Assembly: GCA_945916625.1 (NCBI GenBank)
Contig: CAMEGY010000003.1
Location: forward strand, 1-15,068
Reading direction: 5' to 3'
Source of the DNA: an uncultured Anaerococcus sp.
GTDB taxonomy: Bacteria; Bacillota_A; Clostridia; Tissierellales; Peptoniphilaceae
DNA length: 15,068 nt
The notes under the pieces are model-generated. The model was given only the letters and a program-made list of their open reading frames with translations. It had not been told where the DNA came from and did no database searches. Shown in pieces: positions 8,431 through 14,599 of the stretch (its first letter is position 1; the number at the start of each line of letters is the position of its first letter). A program made the position numbers and the translations under genes.

Positions 8431-9111
8431 ATGGATTTAATTTATAAAGGCAAGACAAAAGACATCTATGCTCTTGATAACGGCAATATCTTGATGAAAT
8501 TTAAAGACGATGTGACAGGCAAGGACGGAGTCTTTGATCCAGGCGAAAACCAAGTAGGCCTATCTATAGACGGAGCAGGAAATGCTGGTCTAAGGCTTAC
8601 AGAATATTTCTTCGAAAAATTAAAAGCAAACCATATCCCAACCCACTATGTAAAATCAAATCCCGACGAAAACTCAATGGAAGTAAAAAAAGCCAAAGCT
8701 CTTGGAAAAGGCCTTGAATTTATCTATAGGTATAAGGCTGTGGGATCTTTTTATAGAAGGTACGGCAAATACATAGAAGAAGGATCTGATTTGCCTGGCC
8801 TATTTGAAGTTACAATCAAAGATGACACTGCAGGTGATCCTATAATCTCAAAAGATACTTTGGAAGTGCTAGGTATTGCAACAAAGGACCAATACGAAGA
8901 GCTTAAAAGACTTACAGGTGAGATATCAGATATTATAAAGGAATCTCTCAAAGAAAAAGGTCTTGACCTTTTCGATATAAAACTAGAATTCGGTCTAGAT
9001 GAAAATAACAAAATAATCCTAATAGACGAAATATCCGGTGGGAATATGAGAGTCTATAAGAAAGATGAATACATCGAACCACTTAGACTTACTGAAATGG
9101 TTTTAAATTAA
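8431..9111 (+). CDS. purC: PurC, SAICAR synthetase (variant subfamily)
   Basis: The 226-aa protein joins aspartate to CAIR with ATP to give SAICAR. It begins with an ATP-binding strand-loop YKGKTKDIYAL, then KFKDDVTGKDG, PTHYVKS, FIYRYKAVGSFYRRYG, DIKLEFG and LIDEISGGNMR. The sequence IDEIS at the substrate-binding C-terminal part is typical, but the usual SPDTCR is SGGNMR here, and the segment after KDDVTGKDG is unlike the common FNGEKK form. I recognise this as the PurC variant found in some clostridia. Length is near the usual 230-240 aa. The ATG has AAGGAG upstream. It is transcribed away from the other pur genes and ends at a bidirectional terminator. Confidence 0.95.
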   Translation: MDLIYKGKTKDIYALDNGNILMKFKDDVTGKDGVFDPGENQVGLSIDGAGNAGLRLTEYFFEKLKANHIPTHYVKSNPDENSMEVKKAKALGKGLEFIYRYKAVGSFYRRYGKYIEEGSDLPGLFEVTIKDDTAGDPIISKDTLEVLGIATKDQYEELKRLTGEISDIIKESLKEKGLDLFDIKLEFGLDENNKIILIDEISGGNMRVYKKDEYIEPLRLTEMVLN

Positions 9112-9120
9112 ATAGCAATT

Positions 9121-9165
9121 AAAAATACCTTAGCCAAGCGAAATGCTTAGTTAAGGTATTTTTTT
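9121..9165. terminator. Bidirectional terminator between purC and the first NSS transporter gene
   Basis: A long hairpin with AATACCTTA (9124-9132) pairing TAAGGTATT (9152-9160), plus AAGC/GCTT around a GAAAT loop. It is preceded by an A-run (9121-9125) and followed by a T-run (9159-9165), so it has U-tails on both strands. It separates the convergent purC and transporter genes, and its right edge includes the transporter stop codon. Confidence 0.92.
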
Positions 9166-10468
9166 AGAATGAAATCTTAAATACTAGAGCTATGATACAT
9201 AAAACTACTGCTATTGGTGTGTAGACGTATTTACCTAAGTTGTACCAGAAATCTCCGTATTTTTTCTTTGACCCCTTATTTATTTCTGCGACTAATATAT
9301 CTTTTTTCATTACAAAGAACCAGGTCACAGCCCCAATCATAGCCCCTATTGGGATAATGTAGATTGAGATTATATCCATAAATGGCCCCCACTGGCTTAT
9401 CATTTCCATATTTACACCGATTACAAAAACCACTATTCCTATCAAAAATAATACTAGGTTTCGTTTTAATTTTGGATGTCTTTTCATTAGGGATTCACAA
9501 ACTACTTCAAACATGTTTTGTAGAGAAGAGATACCTCCAAATACAACTGCTAGGTATAATATAATGGCAAAAATTCTTCCAAAAGCCATATCTTGTAGAA
9601 TTGTTGGTAGGACTTGGAATAATAATCCAGGACCACCTACTTGGTCCATACTGTAGACAATAATTGCTGGAATCATAACAAATGATGAAAGCATGGCTGC
9701 AATCGTATCTAGAAAACCAGTCATTTTAGATGAAGAAACTATATCTTCCTTATCATCTAGGTAGGCGCCTACAACGATCATGCCAGATCCTGTTACAGAT
9801 AGGGAGAAAAAAGCCTGGCCCATCGCTTCTAGGACTGTCCCCCAATTTAACATTTCAGGATCAAACCTAAACATATATTTGTAACCTTCTATAGCATTTG
9901 GTAATGTAAAAATCCTGATAGCAAGGATTACAAAAAGTACAAAAAATGCTGGCATCATGATTTTGTTTGATTTTTCTATTGTAGATGCCCCTCCGATACA
10001 AGAAATAAGGGTTATTACAATTATAAAAAAGTGGAAAGGCACTACAGAGTATGGTTTTAGAGAAAAGCTATCGAAGTAGGTTTTGGTATCCACACTCAAA
10101 ATCGCCCCGCTTATAGAATCCAAGAGAGCCTTTAGGACGTAGGCAACTATTACGGCATATCCAATTGCAATTAATAGAGATCCTATAAGAGGGATATATC
10201 CTATAATTCTACCTATTTTTGTATCTTCATTTCTACTCTTAAAAGCCTTGTTGTAGGCCCCTAGAGTGCCTGTTTGAGCAAATCTACCAACTGCAAATTC
10301 GCTGGCAAGTCCACAGTAGGCAAATATAGATACGAAAACTATATAGGATATTAAAAATACTATTCCTCCCCTCTGGAATTTATAAGGAAAACCCCAGACA
10401 TTCGCCATACCGACTGCAGATCCTACAGCCGTTAGGATAAATCCTAGTTTCGAACTAAATTTATTCAT
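9164..10468 (-). CDS. Sodium-dependent amino-acid transporter, NSS/SNF family (first copy)
   Basis: The 434-aa hydrophobic protein is an integral membrane symporter of the neurotransmitter:sodium symporter (LeuT-fold) family, with about 11 predicted helices, likely importing an amino acid with Na+. The helix 1 signature GSAVGMANVWGFPYKF (about 16-31) keeps the LeuT sodium-site residues (Ala22, Val23, Asn27 equivalents). Helix 6 FFSLSVTGSGM and helix 8 GGISSLQN fit the family. The usual Arg of NxWRFPY is Gly here. The end shows an EINKGSKKK loop before a last hydrophobic segment. The start has an AGGAG site 8 nt upstream. It has its own promoter downstream of the malY-type gene terminator. The substrate is not known; proximity to a C-S lyase gene hints at a sulfur or aromatic amino acid. 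Confidence 0.93.
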   Translation of the reverse strand: MNKFSSKLGFILTAVGSAVGMANVWGFPYKFQRGGIVFLISYIVFVSIFAYCGLASEFAVGRFAQTGTLGAYNKAFKSRNEDTKIGRIIGYIPLIGSLLIAIGYAVIVAYVLKALLDSISGAILSVDTKTYFDSFSLKPYSVVPFHFFIIVITLISCIGGASTIEKSNKIMMPAFFVLFVILAIRIFTLPNAIEGYKYMFRFDPEMLNWGTVLEAMGQAFFSLSVTGSGMIVVGAYLDDKEDIVSSSKMTGFLDTIAAMLSSFVMIPAIIVYSMDQVGGPGLLFQVLPTILQDMAFGRIFAIILYLAVVFGGISSLQNMFEVVCESLMKRHPKLKRNLVLFLIGIVVFVIGVNMEMISQWGPFMDIISIYIIPIGAMIGAVTWFFVMKKDILVAEINKGSKKKYGDFWYNLGKYVYTPIAVVLCIIALVFKISF

Positions 10469-10519
10469 AATTAACTCCTCTGTTTAAAGTCTGATTTATA
10501 TCCTTTGTTGGTATATCAC

Positions 10520-10533
10520 TTTAAAGCATAATC
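10520..10533. repeat. 14-bp direct repeat, copy 1
   Basis: TTTAAAGCATAATC occurs here and again at 10630-10643 in the same orientation. This copy falls at the predicted start of the transporter transcript. The pair brackets the terminator and the promoter. It may mark an old insertion or a local duplication, or act as paired binding sites; the sequence does not decide. Confidence 0.7.
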
Positions 10534-10535
10534 TA

Positions 10536-10563
10536 ATTATAACACATTTATTACTAATTTCAA
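10536..10563 (-). promoter_or_regulatory. Promoter of the first NSS transporter gene
   Basis: On the minus strand, TTGAAA (10563-10558) lies 16 nt from a perfect TATAAT (10541-10536), and the transcript would start near 10529 with about a 60-nt leader. The -35 box is inside a perfect 11-bp dyad (10558-10589), which may be an operator. Confidence 0.75.
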
Positions 10564-10589
10564 GAAAATATAAAACGGTTTTCTTGAAA
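10558..10589. promoter_or_regulatory. 11-bp inverted repeat over the -35 box (candidate operator)
   Basis: TTTCAAGAAAA (10558-10568) and TTTTCTTGAAA (10579-10589) are exact reverse complements separated by 10 nt. The left arm covers the -35 of the transporter promoter. The right arm is also part of the terminator stem of the upstream gene, so the two structures exclude each other in RNA. Binding of a regulator is inference. Confidence 0.5.
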
Positions 10590-10620
10590 AATCATTAAAA
10601 ATTTTCCAAGAAAACCGTTT
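10573..10620 (-). terminator. Terminator hairpin of the malY/patB-type gene
   Basis: A perfect 14-bp stem: AAACGGTTTTCTTG (10573-10586) with CAAGAAAACCGTTT (10607-10620), loop of 20 nt that can extend with AAAA/TTTT. On the minus strand it is followed by TATATTTTC, a U-rich though not pure tail. It lies 33 nt after the stop of the PLP enzyme gene. No U-tail is present on the plus strand. Confidence 0.75.
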
Positions 10621-10629
10621 GGGTGAAAT

Positions 10630-10643
10630 TTTAAAGCATAATC
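10630..10643. repeat. 14-bp direct repeat, copy 2
   Basis: Second exact copy of TTTAAAGCATAATC, 10 nt after the stop codon of the PLP enzyme gene (minus-strand reading) and before its terminator hairpin. The two copies start 110 bp apart. Confidence 0.7.
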
Positions 10644-10652
10644 ATTAATTTT

Positions 10653-11861
10653 TTATAATATTACATATCTTTTTAGCCTATCTAAGGCTTCTTTCACTTT
10701 TTCTAAAGGAAGGGCTAAATTCATTCTTATAGAGTACTTTCCATTAAAAGGTCTTCCATCTTGATAGGCTACTCCAACATCCCAGCCTTTTTTTAGTATT
10801 TCTTCAATGTCTACATTTTTTTCTTTACAATATTCTTCGAAATCTAGAAAGAGCATATAGGTTCCCTCTGGTTTTGATAAACTTACACCTTTAAAATTAT
10901 CATTTATAAAATCATAGGCGTAATTTACATTTTTAGAAATAACATCATTTAATTCATCTAACCACTCATTTCCAGTTTTACTGTAAGCACCTATCAAAGC
11001 GTGCATCGATAAAACATTCATTCCATTGTAGTGTGAAAGAGATGATTCTTTTAAAACTCTATTTCTTAAATATTCGTTATAGATTATATGATAGCTACCA
11101 ACAAGGCCTGCAAGGTTGAAGGTTTTGCTAGGAGCATACAAGGCTACTGTGTTTTCGTGCGCATAGGCACTTACTTGTTGGGTAGGAGTTTGTACGTTTC
11201 CATTTAGCAAAATATCTGACCAAATTTCATCAGAAACTATTTTTACATCGTGTTTTTCAAAAATATCTACAGCTTTTTTTAGCTCATCTTTACTCCAAAC
11301 TCTGCCGGTTGGATTGTGAGGATTACACATAATTGTTGCAGAAATTTTCTCATCAACAATTTTTCTTTCCATATCTTCATAATCCATAACCCACTTTCCG
11401 TTTTCATCTTTGACTAATTCGGAGTGAATAATATTATAACCGTTATTTACAAGTGACATAGTAAAACCAATATAGGTTGGGGAATGAACCAATACCTTAT
11501 CCCCTCTTGAACAAAATACATTAAGAGCAGAAATCACTCCACCAAGGACACCATTTTCGTAACCAATATGGCAAGGCTTAATATCATTTACATTTTTTCT
11601 ATATTTGTGCCAATTTATTATGGCATTAAAATATTCATCAGTCGGAGCAAAATATCCAAAAGCAGGGTGCATTACTCTTTTTATAATAGCGTCTTGGATA
11701 GATGGGGCAGTAGCAAAATTCATATCAGCCACCCACATAGGTATAGAATCAAAACCATCCTTTGCTTTATCAGGGCTCATACCAGGAAAAGCTCCCAGCC
11801 CATCAACTGCAATAGCATCTTTACCATGTCTTTCAAGTATTTCATTAAATTTAAATTTCAT
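10653..11861 (-). CDS. MalY/PatB-type PLP-dependent C-S beta-lyase (aminotransferase class I/II)
   Basis: The 402-aa cytoplasmic protein is a fold-type I PLP enzyme of the MalY/PatB group, cystathionine beta-lyase-like enzymes that split cysteine conjugates to pyruvate, ammonia and a thiol. Early residues SIPMWVADMNFATAPSI and HPAFGYFAPTDEYF are typical of this group rather than of ordinary aminotransferases. Later come MCNPHNPTGRVW, VSDEIWSDILLNG (PLP-contacting Asp) and APSKTFNLAGL with the Schiff-base Lys246. Length matches the family (about 385-400). An AGGAGG site lies 6 nt before the ATG. It is flanked on both sides by NSS transporter genes, and has its own terminator downstream, so it is probably a single-gene unit. 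The exact substrate cannot be told from sequence, and MalY-like side roles remain possible. Confidence 0.9.
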   Translation of the reverse strand: MKFKFNEILERHGKDAIAVDGLGAFPGMSPDKAKDGFDSIPMWVADMNFATAPSIQDAIIKRVMHPAFGYFAPTDEYFNAIINWHKYRKNVNDIKPCHIGYENGVLGGVISALNVFCSRGDKVLVHSPTYIGFTMSLVNNGYNIIHSELVKDENGKWVMDYEDMERKIVDEKISATIMCNPHNPTGRVWSKDELKKAVDIFEKHDVKIVSDEIWSDILLNGNVQTPTQQVSAYAHENTVALYAPSKTFNLAGLVGSYHIIYNEYLRNRVLKESSLSHYNGMNVLSMHALIGAYSKTGNEWLDELNDVISKNVNYAYDFINDNFKGVSLSKPEGTYMLFLDFEEYCKEKNVDIEEILKKGWDVGVAYQDGRPFNGKYSIRMNLALPLEKVKEALDRLKRYVIL

Positions 11862-11988
11862 AATTTCCTCCTAATGTTTTAGAGCTCTATTAGTCCATTG
11901 TTTTGAATGTTTTTATATTTGTTAAATAGCTAAGTTTATTTGAAAATTAATTACTATTTATGAAGTTACGAATAACAAAGACCTGCAT

Positions 11989-12126
11989 CTAATTCATAAG
12001 TCCATAAACTAATCATAGTATAAATGTAATTGTTATTATAGCCAATGTGAATTTTCTTTTTCTTTCATTAGTATTTCCTTTTAAATATCCGGATAATACA
12101 GAAAATACAGGGATAGAAAGTTCCAT
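11989..12126 (-). pseudogene. Short interrupted reading frame, possible gene remnant
   Basis: From an ATG at 12126 the minus strand reads 37 codons (MELSIPVFSVLSGYLKGNTN, then a basic ERKRKF stretch and a hydrophobic TLAIITITFIL) to a TGA at 12015-12013. The same frame continues LVYGLMN to a TAG at 11991-11989. A charged loop followed by one hydrophobic helix that runs on past the TGA looks like the C-terminus of a membrane protein with one nonsense change. The ATG has no proper ribosome binding site and overlaps a hairpin. I do not recognise the family. A chance frame in AT-rich DNA, or a small membrane protein of 37 residues, are alternatives. Confidence 0.35.
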
Positions 12127-12131
12127 CCCTG
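12108..12131 (-). terminator. Hairpin terminator after the trpS-transporter unit
   Basis: CAGGGAT pairs with ATCCCTG, and the stem extends to about 10-11 bp with one G-U pair. On the minus strand it is followed by TATTTTC. It lies 34 nt after the transporter stop codon. The U-tail is short, so termination may be incomplete. Confidence 0.6.
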
Positions 12132-12165
12132 ATTAAATATTAAAAAATTATAACTTTTAAAGATT

Positions 12166-13464
12166 TTAATGGAATAATATAGATGCTAAGCAAACTATTA
12201 TTACAAGAGGTGTGTAGACAAACCTGCCAAGTCTTATAAAACTATAAGTTTTTTTCTTTTTTGATCCCTTATTTATTTCTTCCAAAAGAACCTTAGGATC
12301 CATAATATAAAACCAAACTACAGCTCCAAGCATGGCTCCCAGAGGTATAAGGTAGTAGATGGTTATGTCCATCAAGTAAGACCACTTTGCAAGCGGATGT
12401 AGGTCTATACCTAAAATTAAAACAAGTCCGCCTACTAGAATCAGGGCTTTTTTGAAATCTATCTTAAATTCCTCGTTTAAGGTATGGGCAATCGATTCAA
12501 AAATATTTTGAAGTGATGTAAGACCTGCTAAAATTATTGCAGCATAAAATAAAACTGCAAATCCTCTTCCAATCCTCATGGAGTTGAAAATACTTGGTAG
12601 GATTTGAAATATAAGGGCTGGACCTTCTGCATGGTGCATAGAAAATACAATGATAGATGGAACGATTATGAAGGCAGAAAGTAGTGCCACTATTGTATCA
12701 AAAAGTCCTGTAAGTTTAGAGTTTGTAACAATATCGTGGTCATCTGTAAGCATCCTACCTACAAAAATCATCCCAAAACCTGTAATCGATAGGGCAAAAA
12801 GAGCATCTCCCATAGCTGATATGACCGTTCCAATATTCATATCTTTCCAATCAAACCTAAAAAGTAGCCTATATCCTTCTCCAATGTTTGGAAGCATTAA
12901 CATCCTAAATAAAACGATTATGTATATTACAATCATAGTTGGCATAAGAATTGAGTTAAGCATCTGAACTGACTTAAAGCCACCTAGACTTATTAAAACT
13001 ACCATGGCTATAATTAAAAAATGGACTTCCGTAACTGCAAACGACCTTGAAGAAAAGTCTTCAAACCAAACTGTTGGAGGCGTCATAAGTAGGGTCCCAT
13101 TTACTGTATCTATAAGAGCCTTGGCCACGTAAGATACTATGATTGTATAACCTACAGCAATTATTAAAGAAATAATTAGGGGTAAATATCCATAGAATTT
13201 TGCTATTTTAGACTTTCTCCAGCCTGTCCTAATAGCTTTTTTGTATGAATTGACAACCGAACCTTTTCCCATTCTCCCAATAGCAAATTCACTTGAAAGT
13301 CCAACATAGGAAAAAAGTGATATGAAAAATAGGTAAAAAATCAGAAAGAATATGCCTCCATGGTGGAATTTATATGGAAACCCCCAAACATTTGCCATAC
13401 CCACAGCAGATCCTGCCGCGGATAGGACAAATATTATTTTGGACTTTGTCTTTGGAAGTTTCAT
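12166..13464 (-). CDS. Sodium-dependent amino-acid transporter, NSS/SNF family (second copy, likely tryptophan)
   Basis: The 432-aa membrane protein is a clear paralogue of the NSS transporter at 9164-10468: same helix 1 GSAVGMANVWGFPYKF, similar SSEFAIGRM, GLTSLQNIFES in helix 8, IPLGAMLGAVVWF in helix 10, and a matching EINKGSKKK loop before the last helix. About 11 helices are expected. As in the paralogue, the family Arg in NxWRFP is Gly. Its ATG is only 2 nt after the trpS stop, with AGGGG inside the trpS end, so it must be co-transcribed with tryptophanyl-tRNA synthetase. Bacterial NSS members TnaT and MhsT carry tryptophan, so tryptophan import is a reasonable inference but is not shown by the sequence alone. 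Confidence 0.93.
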   Translation of the reverse strand: MKLPKTKSKIIFVLSAAGSAVGMANVWGFPYKFHHGGIFFLIFYLFFISLFSYVGLSSEFAIGRMGKGSVVNSYKKAIRTGWRKSKIAKFYGYLPLIISLIIAVGYTIIVSYVAKALIDTVNGTLLMTPPTVWFEDFSSRSFAVTEVHFLIIAMVVLISLGGFKSVQMLNSILMPTMIVIYIIVLFRMLMLPNIGEGYRLLFRFDWKDMNIGTVISAMGDALFALSITGFGMIFVGRMLTDDHDIVTNSKLTGLFDTIVALLSAFIIVPSIIVFSMHHAEGPALIFQILPSIFNSMRIGRGFAVLFYAAIILAGLTSLQNIFESIAHTLNEEFKIDFKKALILVGGLVLILGIDLHPLAKWSYLMDITIYYLIPLGAMLGAVVWFYIMDPKVLLEEINKGSKKKKTYSFIRLGRFVYTPLVIIVCLASILFH

Positions 13465-13466
13465 AC

Positions 13467-14552
13467 TTAGCCCCTGTATTTATCTTGCATCTTGTTTACT
13501 AGGTCAGGATCATTGAAATAATCAATTCCCATGGCTTTTTTAACCTGGTCTAGTTTGGCACGCCCTACATTTCTGGCATCTTCTGTACCACGTCTTAGAA
13601 TTTCAAAAACAGTTTTTATATCTTTTTCGTATTCGGCACGTCTTTTTCTTATTGGCTCAAGTTCATCTTCTAGGACCTTGATTAAAAACTTTTTGCATTT
13701 GACATCTCCAAGACCACCTCTTTGGTAGTGAGCTTTTAGTTCGTCTAAGTTTTTGTATTCTGGCAGGTATTTTTCAAAGTGGCTGTCATTTGAAAATACA
13801 TCTAGGTAGGTAAAAACAATATTTCCCTCGACCTTGCCTGGATCGTCTATATTGATATGGTCTGGGTCTGTGTACATAGCCATAACTTTTTTCTTGACAG
13901 TTTTCTTATCATCTGCAAGATAGATTGCATTTCCTAGTGATTTACTCATCTTCGCTGACCCGTCTATTCCTGGCATGCGGCGGGCCATTTTAGATTCTGG
14001 TAGGACTGCTTTTGGTTCTATAAAGACCTCTCCGTATATATTATTAAAGGATCTTGCAATTTCTCTTGCCTGCTCAAGCATTGGTTCCTGGTCTTCGCCT
14101 ACTGGCACTATATTTGCATCAAATAACAAAATGTCAGCAGCCTGGCTTACTGGGTAGATTAAAAATCCAGCAGGAAGTGAGGTTTCAAAATTTCTTAGTT
14201 TTATTTCTGATTTGACAGTTGGGTTTCTCTCTAATCTTGAAAGTGTAACTAGGTTTAGGTAATAGAAGGTAAGTTCTGTTAACTCTGCAATTTGAGACTG
14301 GATAAAAATACTTACCTTATCTGGGTCTATTCCACAGCTTAAATAATCTAGTGCAACTTCGATAAGGTTTTCACGAATCTTTGCTGGATTATCAAAATTA
14401 TCTGTAAGGGCCTGACTGTCAGCAATCATTACATACATCTTGTCATAATCGCCCTCGTTTTGCATCTTTACCCTATTTTTAAGGCTTCCTACATAGTGTC
14501 CAAGGTGGAGCCTGCCTGTAGGTCTATCCCCTGTCAAAATTATATTTCCCAT
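13467..14552 (-). CDS. trpS: Tryptophanyl-tRNA synthetase
   Basis: The 361-aa class I synthetase charges tRNA-Trp. The HIGH-type motif is in GDRPTGRLHLGHYVGSLKNR (about 8-27). The tryptophan pocket region reads ILLFDANIVPVGEDQEPMLE, and KMSKSLGNAIYL carries the KMSKS loop that binds ATP. The GDRPTGRLHLGHYVG opening marks the longer TrpRS form seen in many Firmicutes rather than the short one of about 330 aa. An AAAGGAG site precedes the ATG. It is the first gene of a two-gene unit with an NSS transporter. No T-box leader fits: a strong terminator of the previous gene ends only 20 nt upstream, so the promoter would have to lie inside prfB or transcription must read through. Confidence 0.97.
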   Translation of the reverse strand: MGNIILTGDRPTGRLHLGHYVGSLKNRVKMQNEGDYDKMYVMIADSQALTDNFDNPAKIRENLIEVALDYLSCGIDPDKVSIFIQSQIAELTELTFYYLNLVTLSRLERNPTVKSEIKLRNFETSLPAGFLIYPVSQAADILLFDANIVPVGEDQEPMLEQAREIARSFNNIYGEVFIEPKAVLPESKMARRMPGIDGSAKMSKSLGNAIYLADDKKTVKKKVMAMYTDPDHINIDDPGKVEGNIVFTYLDVFSNDSHFEKYLPEYKNLDELKAHYQRGGLGDVKCKKFLIKVLEDELEPIRKRRAEYEKDIKTVFEILRRGTEDARNVGRAKLDQVKKAMGIDYFNDPDLVNKMQDKYRG

Positions 14553-14572
14553 AAATTCTCCTTTATCAATGT

Positions 14573-14597
14573 AAAAAATGGGAAGCTTTTGCTTCCC
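14573..14597 (-). terminator. Intrinsic terminator after prfB
   Basis: GGGAAGC (14580-14586), TTTT loop, GCTTCCC (14591-14597): a perfect 7-bp GC-rich stem. On the minus strand it is followed by ATTTTTT (14579-14573). It starts 3 nt after the prfB stop codon and ends 20 nt before the trpS start. Confidence 0.92.
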
Positions 14598-14599
14598 TA

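Larger units (their letters stand above)
11862..12165. other. 304-nt intergenic region between the C-S lyase and the second NSS gene
   Basis: This gap lies upstream of the PLP enzyme gene and downstream of the second transporter. It holds the AGGAGG ribosome binding site of the PLP gene, a perfect palindrome TAGAGCTCTA (11880-11889) about 20 nt before that start, an interrupted short reading frame (11989-12126) and a hairpin (12108-12131). I looked for a promoter of the PLP gene: only weak matches were found (for example TTGTTA, 17 nt, AGTAAT near 11977-11949), none good enough to call. Confidence 0.6.

Noticed and set aside
14553..14599. T-box leader for trpS
   Set aside because: The gap is 47 nt, and its only structure is a simple terminator hairpin; no specifier loop or T-box consensus fits.
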